Below are positions 8,111 through 16,726 of a stretch of DNA of 38,709 bases, piece by piece; position 1 is the first letter of the stretch; each line of letters opens with the position of its first letter. Position numbers and translations under genes: made by a program. The notes beneath the pieces were generated by a model. It was not told where the DNA came from. It saw only the letters and a list, made by a program, of their open reading frames with translations, and did no database searches. The stretch spans positions 1 through 38,709 of the forward strand of contig JAICMO010000010.1 of the NCBI GenBank assembly GCA_025929185.1, given 5' to 3'. Source of the DNA: Pseudolabrys sp. GTDB lineage: Bacteria; Pseudomonadota; Alphaproteobacteria; Rhizobiales; Xanthobacteraceae.

Positions 8111-8911
8111 TTAGGCGGTTGCCTTCGCCACCGCGCGACGCGCGAGCACGCCCACAAGGTGCGCGCGGTATTCGGCGCTGGCATGAATATCGCTGTTCAT
8201 GCCGGTCGCCGGGATCGTCATGCCCTCGAGCGATTTCGCCGCGAAACGCCTTTTGAGCGCCTCTTCGAAGGATTTGACGCGGAAGACGCCGTTCGCGCCA
8301 GCCCCGGTCACCGCCACGCGGATTTCCGGGCCGCGCTTCGACACGAACACGCCGACCAGCGCGAAACCGGACGCCGGGTGCTTGAATTTTTCGTAGGCCG
8401 CTTTCTTTGCAATCGGGAAAGACACTTTCGTGATGATCTCGCCGTCCTCGAGCGCGGTCGAAAACATGCCGGTGAAGAAATCGTCGGCGGCAATCTTGCG
8501 CTTGTTGGTGATGATCGTCGCACCGAGCCCGAGGCACGCGGCCGGATAGTCCGCGTTCGGATCGTTGTTGGCGATCGAGCCGCCGATCGTGCCCATGTGA
8601 CGCACCTGCGGATCGCCGATCGCGGCCGGCACGGCGGCGAGGCCCGGCAGCGCCTGCTGCATGATGGGCGAATTGGCGACGTCCGAATGCGTCGTCATCG
8701 CGCCGACCACGACCGAGCGGCCCTTGAGCTCGACGCCATGGAGGCCCTCGACCTTGGCGAGATCGATCAAGGCGGACGGCTGCGCGAGGCGCTGCTTCAT
8801 GACGGGGATCAGCGAATGCCCGCCCGCGAGCAGCTTCGCGTCCGGATTTTTCGCCAGCAGGCCCGCCGCCTGGCGGACCGTGGTCGGACGGTGGAACGTG
8901 AAATTGTACAT
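8111..8911 (-). CDS. coxM: FAD-binding medium subunit of a CODH/xanthine dehydrogenase-family enzyme
   Basis: This 266-aa flavoprotein subunit carries the two pyrophosphate-binding motifs of the family, AGGHS at 29-33 and TIGGS at 108-112, each followed by the expected conserved stretches (SLIPVMK and ANNDPNADYPA). In the heterotrimeric enzyme it takes electrons from the [2Fe-2S] subunit and passes them to an acceptor such as quinone. It lies 11 bp after the large-subunit gene, and the large-subunit stop TAA sits in its ribosome-binding site (TAAGGAGAG), which implies translational coupling. It is the last gene of the coxS-coxL-coxM unit. The symbol follows structural position only, since the substrate may not be CO. 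Confidence 0.93.
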   Translation of the reverse strand: MYNFTFHRPTTVRQAAGLLAKNPDAKLLAGGHSLIPVMKQRLAQPSALIDLAKVEGLHGVELKGRSVVVGAMTTHSDVANSPIMQQALPGLAAVPAAIGDPQVRHMGTIGGSIANNDPNADYPAACLGLGATIITNKRKIAADDFFTGMFSTALEDGEIITKVSFPIAKKAAYEKFKHPASGFALVGVFVSKRGPEIRVAVTGAGANGVFRVKSFEEALKRRFAAKSLEGMTIPATGMNSDIHASAEYRAHLVGVLARRAVAKATA

Positions 8912-8922
8912 GTCGTCTCTCC

Positions 8923-11292
8923 TTATTCCGCCGCCTGGCGCGCAACGTTCGCGCGCTCAAGCGCCGCCCATACGGTGCTCGCCGTCGCCGGCATTAAAAC
9001 TTGCTCGCTTCCAATCGCGTCGGTGATGGCGTTGATGACCGCGGCCGGCGCTGCGATCGCGCCGGCCTCGCCGCAGCCCTTGATGCCGAGCGGATTGGAT
9101 GGCGATTTCGTTTCCGTCAACCCGATCGTGAACGACGGCAAATTATGCGCGCGCGGCATGGAGTAGTCCATGAACGAGCCGGAGACGAGCTGCCCGTCCT
9201 TGTCGTAGACCGCGCCCTCGAGCAGCGCCTGTCCGACACCCTGCGCGATACCGCCATGCACCTGACCCTCGACGATCATCGGATTGATCACGGTGCCGAA
9301 ATCATCGACTGCCGTCCAGTTCACGATCTCGGTGTTGCCGGTATCGGCATCCACTTCGACTTCGCAAATATGACAGCCGGCCGGGAACGTGAAGTTGGTC
9401 GGATCGTAAAATGAGGTTTCCTTCAGTCCGGGCTCAAGCTCCTGGCCGGAAAACTTGTGCGCGATGTAAGCGTTCAACGCCACGTCGCCCCACGCCGCCG
9501 ACTTGTCGGTGCCGGCGACCGTAAATTTCCCATCCTTGAACTCGATGTCGTTTTCCGCGGCCTCCATCATATGCGCGGCGACTTTTTTTGCCTTGGCCTC
9601 GATCTTGTCGAGGGCCTTGACGATCGCCGACATGCCGACCGCGCCGGAGCGTGAGCCATAAGTGCCCATGCCGAACTGCACTTTGTCGGTATCGCCATGC
9701 ACGATGCTGACGTTTTCGAACGGAATGCCGAGACGCTCCGAGACGAGCTGCGCGAACGTCGTCTCGTGACCCTGCCCGTGCGCATGCGAGCCGGTGAGCA
9801 CTTCCACGGTGCCGGTCGGATTGACGCGCACTTCCGCGGATTCCCACAAGCCCACGCCCGCGCCGAGCGAGCCGACCGCCTGCGACGGCGCGATGCCGCA
9901 GGCTTCGATGTAGGTCGAATAGCCGATCCCGCGCAGCTTGCCGTGCCGCGCCGCTTCGCGCTTGCGTCTGCCAAAGCCTTTCACGTCGGCAAGCTCCATC
10001 GCCTTCCTGAGCGAGGCCTGATAATCGCCGGCGTCGTAATTCATGATCACCGGCGTCTGGTGCGGGAACGACTTGATGAAGTTGCGCTTGCGCAACTCCG
10101 GCGGGTCGATGCCCATCTCGCGCGCGGCGACTTCGACCAGCCGCTCGACAACGAACGTTGCCTCAGGCCGCCCCGCGCCGCGATACGCGTCGACGGGCAC
10201 TGTGTTCGTGTAGACGGCGTCCACTTCGCAATAGATCTGCGGAATATTGTACTGGCCCGACAGCAGCGTGCCGTAGAGATAGGTCGGGATCGACGACGAG
10301 AACGTCGACATATAGGCGCCGAGGTTCGCAATCGTTTTGACCCGCAACGCGAGAATTTTGCCCTCGCCATCAAGCGCGAGCTCCGCATGTGTGACGTGAT
10401 CGCGCCCATGCGCATCGGTCAGGAATGACTCGCTGCGCTCGGCGGTCCATTTCACCGGACGGCCCACTTTGCGCGCGGCCCACAGGCAGATAACCTCCTC
10501 CGGGTAGATGAAAATCTTCGAGCCGAAACCGCCGCCAACGTCCGGCGCGATCACGCGCAATTTGTGCTCCGGCGCCATGCCGACGAACGCAGCGATGACG
10601 AGCCGTGCGACGTGCGGATTCTGCGACGTATTCCAGAGCGTGAGATGATCGGCGCCGGCGTCATATTCGGCGAGCGCTGCGCGCGGCTCGATCGCATTCG
10701 GCACGAGCCGGTTGTTGACGATGTCGAGTCGGGTGACGTGCTTGGCGGACGCGAAGGCCGCGTCCGTCGCTTTGGCGTCACCGAGGTGCCACTGATAAAT
10801 CGTGTTGTTCGGCGCGACCTCGTGAATCTGCTGCGCGCCATGCTCTTGCGCCTTGGCCGGATCAGCGACGGCCGGCAACGGCTCGTAATCGACCTTCACT
10901 TGATCGGCGGCGTCCCGCGCCTGCCCTTTCGTCTCGGCGACGACCACGGCGACCGCATCGCCGACGTGATTGACTGTGCCTGTCGCGAGCGCCGGATGCG
11001 GCGCCATCTTCATCGGCGAGCCGTCCTTGGAATGGATCATCCAGCCGCAGATGAGATTGCCGATCTTGTCGTTCGCAAGCTCCGCGCCGGTAAGGACAGC
11101 AATCACGCCCGGCATCGACATTGCCGCGCTCACGTCGATGCTTTTTATTCTGGCTCGCGCGTGCGGCGAGCGCACGAACACGGCGCGGGTCTCGCCGGGG
11201 CGCACAACGTCGTCGGTATACTGGCCCTTGCCTGTGATGAAGCGGAGGTCTTCCTTGCGGCGCACCGGCGCGCCGATTCCGGTCGCACTCAT
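8923..11292 (-). CDS. coxL: Molybdopterin-binding large subunit, CoxL form II
   Basis: A 789-aa catalytic subunit of the xanthine oxidase family. The start ATG at 11292 has GGGAGGAGA upstream; an in-frame extension to 11463 overlaps coxS and is rejected. The active-site loop reads AYRGAGR at residues 369-375. Established form I CO dehydrogenases have AYRCSFR with a catalytic Cys; this Gly-containing version defines form II, whose physiological substrate is uncertain. Other family marks are VGGGFGSK, GQGHETTFAQL and the catalytic Glu at 742 within CGEAGAIAAP. It pairs with the FAD and [2Fe-2S] subunits encoded on either side and uses molybdenum cytosine dinucleotide in known relatives. Family is certain; CO as the substrate is doubtful. 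Confidence 0.95.
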   Translation of the reverse strand: MSATGIGAPVRRKEDLRFITGKGQYTDDVVRPGETRAVFVRSPHARARIKSIDVSAAMSMPGVIAVLTGAELANDKIGNLICGWMIHSKDGSPMKMAPHPALATGTVNHVGDAVAVVVAETKGQARDAADQVKVDYEPLPAVADPAKAQEHGAQQIHEVAPNNTIYQWHLGDAKATDAAFASAKHVTRLDIVNNRLVPNAIEPRAALAEYDAGADHLTLWNTSQNPHVARLVIAAFVGMAPEHKLRVIAPDVGGGFGSKIFIYPEEVICLWAARKVGRPVKWTAERSESFLTDAHGRDHVTHAELALDGEGKILALRVKTIANLGAYMSTFSSSIPTYLYGTLLSGQYNIPQIYCEVDAVYTNTVPVDAYRGAGRPEATFVVERLVEVAAREMGIDPPELRKRNFIKSFPHQTPVIMNYDAGDYQASLRKAMELADVKGFGRRKREAARHGKLRGIGYSTYIEACGIAPSQAVGSLGAGVGLWESAEVRVNPTGTVEVLTGSHAHGQGHETTFAQLVSERLGIPFENVSIVHGDTDKVQFGMGTYGSRSGAVGMSAIVKALDKIEAKAKKVAAHMMEAAENDIEFKDGKFTVAGTDKSAAWGDVALNAYIAHKFSGQELEPGLKETSFYDPTNFTFPAGCHICEVEVDADTGNTEIVNWTAVDDFGTVINPMIVEGQVHGGIAQGVGQALLEGAVYDKDGQLVSGSFMDYSMPRAHNLPSFTIGLTETKSPSNPLGIKGCGEAGAIAAPAAVINAITDAIGSEQVLMPATASTVWAALERANVARQAAE

Positions 11293-11320
11293 GGCGGTCT
11301 CCTCCCGAACTTTTATGAGC

Positions 11321-11821
11321 TTATTCGGCGGCCTGACGCGGGGCTCCGCCTTGCGCCATCGCTTTCGCGCCGGCGGCGATCGATTTGACGATGTTGTGGT
11401 ACCCGGTGCAGCGGCAGATGTTGCCGTCGAGCTCTTCGCGGATGGTGCGTTCGTCGAGCTCATGGCCCTTGCGGCGCACGATGTCGATCGCCGACATGAT
11501 CATGCCGGGCGTGCAGTAGCCGCATTGGAGGCCGTGGTTCTGCCTGAATGCCTCTTGCATCGGATGCAAGGGGCCGTTCGGTTCGGCCAAGCCTTCGATG
11601 GTCAACACGTTGGCGCCTTCCAGCGCCAGCGCCAGCAGCGTACAGGACTTGACCGATTTGCCATCGACATGCACGACGCAAGCGCCGCATTGCGAGGTGT
11701 CGCAGCCGACGTGGGTGCCGGTAAGCCGAAGATGCTCGCGCAGGAATTGCACCAGCAGCGTACGCTCCTCGACATTGCCCGACACGGCCTTGCCGTTCAC
11801 CGTCATCGATACCGATGGCAT
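11321..11821 (-). CDS. coxS: [2Fe-2S] small subunit of the CODH-like enzyme
   Basis: This 166-aa protein carries both iron-sulfur cluster sites of the family. The N-terminal plant-ferredoxin-type site has Cys 40, 45, 48 and 60, and the C-terminal helical site has Cys 100, 103, 136 and 138 (CGYC and CRC). It shuttles electrons from the molybdenum centre in the large subunit to the FAD subunit. A strong ribosome-binding site, GGGAGGGAG, precedes ATG 11821, and the large-subunit gene follows after 28 bp. The last residues, RQAAE, match those of the large subunit. This is the first gene of the coxSLM unit, since a terminator lies between it and coxG. Confidence 0.95.
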   Translation of the reverse strand: MPSVSMTVNGKAVSGNVEERTLLVQFLREHLRLTGTHVGCDTSQCGACVVHVDGKSVKSCTLLALALEGANVLTIEGLAEPNGPLHPMQEAFRQNHGLQCGYCTPGMIMSAIDIVRRKGHELDERTIREELDGNICRCTGYHNIVKSIAAGAKAMAQGGAPRQAAE

Positions 11822-11900
11822 TTAACTCCCTCCCGATGCCGAGGCCGTTCGGCCTTATTCCAAATTCGGGCCCGACGGCCCGTTTTCGCGGCTGAAATCA

Positions 11901-11938
11901 AAAACGGCGGAAGCTGTAACGTGGAAATCCGCCGTTTT
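11901..11938 (-). terminator. Intrinsic terminator of coxG
   Basis: Perfect 11-bp arms (AAAACGGCGGA at 11901-11911 and TCCGCCGTTTT at 11928-11938) surround a 16-nt loop. Read on the minus strand the second arm runs into TTTTTG, as expected for a Rho-independent terminator. It lies about 125 bp past the coxG stop and 80 bp before coxS, which suggests separate promoters. The symmetric T runs could make it work in both directions. Confidence 0.65.
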
Positions 11939-12063
11939 CCTGTTTCGAACCGGAACAAGTCTGAACCCTGCCCGCGGGCGCGGTCAAGGCGGCGATGGGC
12001 GGGATGGCGGTCAAACCATGGTGATTTCGCGCATTTCCCGCCAATACAGATTGGAATTTTAAA

Positions 12064-12510
12064 TTATTTCGCCGTTTCGGCGGCGAATTTCTGGAAAAAG
12101 TCATCGGCGATCTTCTTCGCGGCCCCATTGACCAGCCGCTGGCCAAGCTGGGCAAGCTTGCCGCCGATCCGCGCCTCGACATTGTAGGTCAGCAGCGTGC
12201 CGCCGTCCTTGTCCGTGAGGGCTACGGTTGCACCACCCTTCGCGAACCCCGCCACCCCACCGTCGCCCTCTCCCGAAATTTTATAACCGTTCGGCGGATC
12301 GAGGTCGGTCAGATGCACCCTCCCTTTGAAGCGGGCTTTCACCGGCCCGATCTTGGTGGTAGCGACCGCCTGGAATTCCGTGTCGGAGGTTTTGTTGAGT
12401 TCTTCGCAGCCGGGAATGCAAGCCTTGAGCACGTCGGGATCGTTGAGCTTCTGCCATACGGTCTCGCGCGGCGCCGCGAGTTGAACCTCACCGGTCATCG
12501 TCATCGCCAT
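12064..12510 (-). CDS. coxG: CoxG-like SRPBCC family protein
   Basis: This 148-aa protein belongs to the CoxG branch of the SRPBCC (START-like) fold. It opens with the typical segment TGEVQLAAPRETVWQKLNDP, then IPGCEEL, and later the glycine-rich GDGGVAGFAKG turn. In Oligotropha-type systems CoxG helps anchor CO dehydrogenase at the membrane. This version lacks the long C-terminal tail some relatives carry, so a membrane anchor is not evident. It is upstream of coxSLM on the same strand but separated by 242 bp and a terminator, so it is probably transcribed on its own. GGAGAG upstream supports the ATG at 12510; two other ATGs follow within six codons. Confidence 0.9.
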   Translation of the reverse strand: MAMTMTGEVQLAAPRETVWQKLNDPDVLKACIPGCEELNKTSDTEFQAVATTKIGPVKARFKGRVHLTDLDPPNGYKISGEGDGGVAGFAKGGATVALTDKDGGTLLTYNVEARIGGKLAQLGQRLVNGAAKKIADDFFQKFAAETAK

Positions 12511-12673
12511 GGGTCACACTCTCCTTCAACGCGCGCAAGCGCGGGCGCATGCGTGTGGTTACGCTTAAGCCCTCCCCACGCGACTGAAAAGAGCTTTGCA
12601 GGAGGGCTGGTCCGCCTTAATTGTTCGCCATTGCCGCGGTTGTTGAAAAAGCTGCATAGCGAGGGAGAAATTT

Positions 12674-13453
12674 ATGCCGATGATCGATGCCGACGGTTGC
12701 CCGATCAACGTCCAGATCGACGGCCGTGACGATGCGCCGGTTTTGATGCTGTCGAATTCGCTCGGCACCAACCTCCACATGTGGGACGCCCAGGTACCCG
12801 AATTCACCAAGCACTTCCGCCTCGTGCGATACGACCGTCGCGGCCACGGAAAGTCTGGCGTGCCGAACGGCCCCTATTCCATGGAGCGGTTTGGCCGCGA
12901 CGTGCTGGCGATCATCGACGCGCTCAAGATCGACAAGATCAACTGGTGCGGCCTGTCGATGGGCGGCATGGTCGGCATGTGGCTGGGTGCCAACGCCGGA
13001 AACCGGCTCAACAAAATGGTGCTCTCCAACACCAACTGCCACTATGCCGACAAGTCGCCGTGGGGTGATCGCATCAAGACAATACGCGAGAAAGGCCTCC
13101 AATCCTTCGTCGGCACCAACATGGAGCGTTGGTTCACCAAAGGCTTTCGCGAAAGAAGCACACCGGAGATCGCGCGCTTCACCGAAATGTTCGTTGCAAC
13201 AAATCCCGACGGTTACATCGGCTGCGTCGAAGCGATCCGCGACATGGACCATCGCGACTTACTGCCGAAGACCAAAGTGCCGACGCTGATCATCGCCGGC
13301 AAAGACGACCCGGCGACCACCGTCGTGCAAGCGGAATACCTGCGCGACCATATACCAGGGGCGAAAATGGTGGTGGTCAACGCCTCGCACATCTCAAACG
13401 TCGAGCAGCCGCAGGAATACACCAAAGCGGTTCTCGACTTCCTGCTGCATTGA
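12674..13453 (+). CDS. pcaD: 3-oxoadipate enol-lactonase, alpha/beta hydrolase
   Basis: This 259-aa alpha/beta hydrolase shows the nucleophile elbow GLSMGG with Ser95, an acid residue in AGKDDP (Asp211 or 212) and His239 in NASHISN. The oxyanion-region segment SNSLGTNLHMWD and the YDRRGHGKS loop are characteristic of PcaD. It hydrolyses beta-ketoadipate enol-lactone in the protocatechuate branch of aromatic degradation. The carboxymuconolactone decarboxylase gene follows after 8 bp, as in a pca operon. The other pca genes are not in this window. The ribosome-binding site GAGGGAGAAA precedes the ATG. Confidence 0.93.
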   Translation: MPMIDADGCPINVQIDGRDDAPVLMLSNSLGTNLHMWDAQVPEFTKHFRLVRYDRRGHGKSGVPNGPYSMERFGRDVLAIIDALKIDKINWCGLSMGGMVGMWLGANAGNRLNKMVLSNTNCHYADKSPWGDRIKTIREKGLQSFVGTNMERWFTKGFRERSTPEIARFTEMFVATNPDGYIGCVEAIRDMDHRDLLPKTKVPTLIIAGKDDPATTVVQAEYLRDHIPGAKMVVVNASHISNVEQPQEYTKAVLDFLLH

Positions 13454-13461
13454 GGCGGGCG

Positions 13462-13851
13462 ATGGACGAGAAGGAACGTCACGAAAAAGGCATGGGCCGG
13501 CGCCGCAAGGTGCTTGGCGCTGCGTGGGTCGACCGCGCAAACGCACGCAAGAATTCCTTCAACGAGGAATTTCAGGATCTCATCACGCGTTACGCCTGGG
13601 GCGAAGTCTGGACGCGGCCGCACTTCGACGAACGCACGCGCCGCGTGCTCGTCATCGGCACCATGGTCGCGCTCGGCCGGTGGGATGAATTCCGCCTGCA
13701 TGTGCGCGCCGCGCTTCCCGAAGGCGGCTTCAGCGAAGCCGACATCAAGGAAATCATCATGCAGCAGGCGATCTACTGCGGCGTGCCGGCGGCAAATCAC
13801 GCCTTCAAGGAAGCCGGCGAAATTATCGCCGAACGCGCCAAAACGAAGTAA
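13462..13851 (+). CDS. pcaC: 4-carboxymuconolactone decarboxylase
   Basis: This 129-aa protein is a small helical member of the carboxymuconolactone decarboxylase/AhpD superfamily. It contains the PcaC signatures FNEEFQDLITRYAWGEVWTR and a C-terminal IYCGVPAANHAFKEA segment. It converts 4-carboxymuconolactone to the enol-lactone that PcaD then hydrolyses, so the two adjacent genes encode consecutive steps. The ATG at 13462 lies 8 bp after the pcaD stop with GAGGCGGGCG upstream. A longer open frame back to 13129 overlaps pcaD and is not used. Confidence 0.94.
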   Translation: MDEKERHEKGMGRRRKVLGAAWVDRANARKNSFNEEFQDLITRYAWGEVWTRPHFDERTRRVLVIGTMVALGRWDEFRLHVRAALPEGGFSEADIKEIIMQQAIYCGVPAANHAFKEAGEIIAERAKTK

Positions 13852-13860
13852 TCCGCGCGA

Positions 13861-14496
13861 TCAGTGTTCGAGCGCGCGCCGCTCTCCGCTTCGCATTTCC
13901 TGGATCGATTGTTGCAGGATGCGAATCGACGAATACAGAAATAATCCCGCCATCAGCGCCGCGACGATCAGATCGGGCCAGCGCGTTCCGGTCGCCCACA
14001 CGGCAAGCGCGGCGACCATCACGGCAACGTTGCCGATCGCATCGTTGCGCGAGCACAGCCAAACCGAGCGCACATTGGCGTCGCCATCCTTGTAGCGCAC
14101 CAGCAGCAGAACGCTGGCGACGTTCGCCATGAGCGCCAGAATGCCGATGCCGCCCATGATCTCGGCGCGCGGAATGCCGGCGTAGAGAACATAATAGGCG
14201 GTCATGCCGAGCACCCAGGTCGCCATGACGATCAGGCCTGCTGCCTTCAGCACGGCAGCGATCGCGCGCGTGCGAATGGGCGCTCCAATAACGGCCAGGC
14301 TGACGCCGTAAGTGGTCGAGTCGGCCAGAAAATCGAGCGCATCTGCTTTCAACGCCTGCGATCCGGCGAGCGCGCCGGCGCTCATTTCAAGCACGAACAT
14401 CGCGGCGTTGATGGCGATGACCAGCCAGAGACGCTGCTTGTAGCTCGCCGAGAGTCCGTCGAAACGAATATCATGTCCGCAGCAATGATCGGCCAT
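13861..14496 (-). CDS. Cation diffusion facilitator-family metal transporter, short form
   Basis: The 211-aa protein has about six membrane helices and ends soon after the last one, so it lacks the cytoplasmic C-terminal dimer domain of full-length CDF proteins. The N terminus carries a possible metal-binding HCCGH (residues 4-8). In the transport site, helix 2 reads D55-x3-D59 and helix 5 reads C148-x3-D152, where most zinc members have His. The metal is therefore uncertain. GGAGGAGGG before ATG 14496 decides the start; an in-frame extension to 14547 is rejected. It exports a divalent cation across the inner membrane by family analogy. It is tail-to-tail with pcaC. Confidence 0.85.
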   Translation of the reverse strand: MADHCCGHDIRFDGLSASYKQRLWLVIAINAAMFVLEMSAGALAGSQALKADALDFLADSTTYGVSLAVIGAPIRTRAIAAVLKAAGLIVMATWVLGMTAYYVLYAGIPRAEIMGGIGILALMANVASVLLLVRYKDGDANVRSVWLCSRNDAIGNVAVMVAALAVWATGTRWPDLIVAALMAGLFLYSSIRILQQSIQEMRSGERRALEH

Positions 14497-14593
14497 GATG
14501 AGCCCTCCTCCGCCATTTATATGGTGCGAAGGGCTGCCGTTACACAATCACAGTTCCGGTGAGCTCAGGTCCGATGCTGCGGACGAAAGGGCC

Positions 14594-15082
14594 TCACGAC
14601 TGCGGCGCCGCAGCTTCTACGGGCGGCTCGGTGGTTATCCGCTCGACAATGCAAAGCGCCGCCGCAAGCGCAGCGAGCAGCAGCGGAATGGTCTGATCGC
14701 GCGCAATGTCGCCGTTATGCGTCCACAGCGCCGGCGCCGCCGCGGCAAGGCTGGCAATGACCAGCAGCGTGAGCGCGGTTTCGAGAATTTCGAGATCGGC
14801 GTTCCCGCGGAACAGAGACCGCAGGCGGTCGAGCACATGCAGGCCGAAAAGGCTCGCCACGATTAGCTTGATCGCGCCGAACACCGCCGCGATTCGCAGC
14901 AGCATGTCGGGACTCGCATCAAATAGCCGCCCGATGCCAAAAACGAATTGCGAGCGCCAAACGTCTTCAAGTCCATAGCTCGGAGAGGTAAGCGTATGCA
15001 GCGCGTCCGCGCCCCACGAATATGTGAAAAAAAGAGCGATTGCGGAAATCACCGTCACGACGGCGGCGGATGCGACGCGCAT
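14594..15082 (-). CDS. Small multi-pass membrane protein, unknown function
   Basis: A 162-aa hydrophobic protein with about four predicted membrane helices: around residues 5-25, 60-85, 95-115 and 125-145. Charged segments occur at DRLRSLFRGNADLE and at the tail. No recognised family motif was seen. The ATG at 15082 has GGGGAGAG upstream; an in-frame extension to 15199 looks non-coding. It lies 97 bp upstream of the CDF transporter gene on the same strand and may be expressed with it. Its function cannot be stated. Confidence 0.7.
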   Translation of the reverse strand: MRVASAAVVTVISAIALFFTYSWGADALHTLTSPSYGLEDVWRSQFVFGIGRLFDASPDMLLRIAAVFGAIKLIVASLFGLHVLDRLRSLFRGNADLEILETALTLLVIASLAAAAPALWTHNGDIARDQTIPLLLAALAAALCIVERITTEPPVEAAAPQS

Positions 15083-15301
15083 GGCACTCTCCCCAATGAA
15101 CGAGAGATCACGCGTAGTCTCATCAAAACCGCGGTTCAAAACAAACCAAAACTTTACCTTACTTGTTAGCCGTTTAACCAAACGGCGCACGAGTTCCACG
15201 CATTGTTCGCAAGGCAGAATTCGGGTGGCACCGCGGAACGGGCGCGTTTAGTTGTGCCTTACCAACGAGTGCATCAAGAAACGGCGCCATAAAGGTTGAT
15301 A

Positions 15302-16726
15302 ATGTCAGTTGCCGCCACACAACAGCACAAAATCGAAGCGCAGTCGCGTAATCATCCGCGGCTCGTCCTGCTCACGGCATCGCTAGCGGTTTTGCTGGCG
15401 CAGATCGACACGTCCGTCGTCAATCTGGCGCTGAAAAGCATCGGCGGTGAATTGCGCGCCGGCGTCAGCCAAATGCAATGGGTGATTGATGCCTACAATC
15501 TCGTTTATGCCTGCCTGCTATTGACTGCCGGAACGCTTGGAGACCTTTACGGCCACCGCCGCATGTTCATTCTCGGCGTGGCGCTGTTCTCTGCCGGCAC
15601 ACTCACTTGCTCGCTTGCACCTGATGTCACGATCCTGATCGCGGGGCGCGTGATCAGCGGCTTCGGCGCGGCGTTCGCCGTGCCGATGTCGCTCGTGCTG
15701 CTGACCGTCGCCTATCCCCGCCGAGAGGAACGCGCACACGCGATGGGCATTTGGGCAAGTTGCAATGGACTTGCGTTTATCATCGGGCCGACGCTCGGCG
15801 GTTGGCTGCTCAACAGCATCGGCTGGCGCAGCATCTTTTATTTGGCCCTACCTGTTTGCGCCGTAACATTGGCGCTCACCTACTACGCCGTTCGTGAATC
15901 CTCCGCGCCGCAAGGCCGCAAGCTCGATATTCCAGGCCAGGGACTTGGAATTGCCGGTCTCGGCGCCTTTGCCTTTGCCGCCATCGAAGGATCGCATTGG
16001 GGTTTTCTGTCGGCGCCGATTATCGCCATCGCCTGCGTTGCGATCGTAGCGCTCGTTCTGTTCGTTTGGGTTGAATCGCGCACGAGCGGACCGCTGCTGC
16101 CGATCTCATTTCTTCGCCGGCCCGTGTTTTCGGCTGCGCTCGCTTCGGCCGGGCTGATGACCTTCGGCATGTACGCGTTGCTGTTCATCATGCCGCTCTA
16201 TTTCCAGATCATGCGCGGTGCGAGCCCCCTCGTCGCCGGGCTCGAACTGCTGCCGATGTCTGCAAGCTTCGTCATTATCTCGCAGCTTGTCGGCTACGCG
16301 ACCAACGCGTTCGGTCCGCGCATCGTCATGACGACCGGAATGGCCTGCATGGGGATGGGCGAGATCGCGCTTGCTTTCATCGGCGCGGATACGAACATCG
16401 CGCTAGTCTCGCTAGCGCTATTCGTCGTCGGCATCGGGCTTGGCTTGAACACGGCGCCGGTGAACGGCGTCGCGGTGGCAGCGCTGCCGCCCGAGCGTTC
16501 GGGCACGGCGTCGGGTGTGCTCAACACTGCGCGCATGGTCGGAGCGACGCTCGGCGTTGCCATCCTCGGCGCGGTTTTTGCAACCTATGCCGGCCAGCAA
16601 CCGACCGGTCCCGGGTTCCTGTCAGGCTTGGGCGCCGCGCTCGGCGCCGGCGGCGTGGCCGAACTCATCGGCGCGGTCGTAACGTTCAGCCTCATCGGCC
16701 ACGATTCGCTGAAGGCAAAAAGTTAG
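15302..16726 (+). CDS. MFS multidrug efflux transporter, DHA2 (EmrB/QacA) family
   Basis: About 474 aa with 14 membrane helices, the DHA2 pattern. Helix 1 includes LLAQIDTSVVNLALKSIG, the motif common to drug:H+ antiporters of this family. The loop GDLYGHRRMF between helices 2 and 3 is the MFS motif A, and the antiporter motif C region lies near GLAFIIGPTLGGWL. It probably exports drugs or aromatic compounds by proton antiport across the inner membrane. AAAGG upstream supports ATG 15302; a TTG two codons earlier is possible. Its stop codon overlaps that of the convergent AraC gene. No periplasmic adaptor (EmrA) gene is adjacent. Confidence 0.9.
   Translation: MSVAATQQHKIEAQSRNHPRLVLLTASLAVLLAQIDTSVVNLALKSIGGELRAGVSQMQWVIDAYNLVYACLLLTAGTLGDLYGHRRMFILGVALFSAGTLTCSLAPDVTILIAGRVISGFGAAFAVPMSLVLLTVAYPRREERAHAMGIWASCNGLAFIIGPTLGGWLLNSIGWRSIFYLALPVCAVTLALTYYAVRESSAPQGRKLDIPGQGLGIAGLGAFAFAAIEGSHWGFLSAPIIAIACVAIVALVLFVWVESRTSGPLLPISFLRRPVFSAALASAGLMTFGMYALLFIMPLYFQIMRGASPLVAGLELLPMSASFVIISQLVGYATNAFGPRIVMTTGMACMGMGEIALAFIGADTNIALVSLALFVVGIGLGLNTAPVNGVAVAALPPERSGTASGVLNTARMVGATLGVAILGAVFATYAGQQPTGPGFLSGLGAALGAGGVAELIGAVVTFSLIGHDSLKAKS

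Noticed and set aside
7979-9166. Plus-strand frame of 395 codons over coxM and the end of coxL
   Set aside because: Arg/His-rich shadow frame; conserved FAD-binding and molybdenum motifs are on the minus strand.
8923-11463. Treating the CoxL-like enzyme as a proven CO dehydrogenase
   Set aside because: The loop is AYRGAGR (form II) and lacks the Cys of the form I active site.
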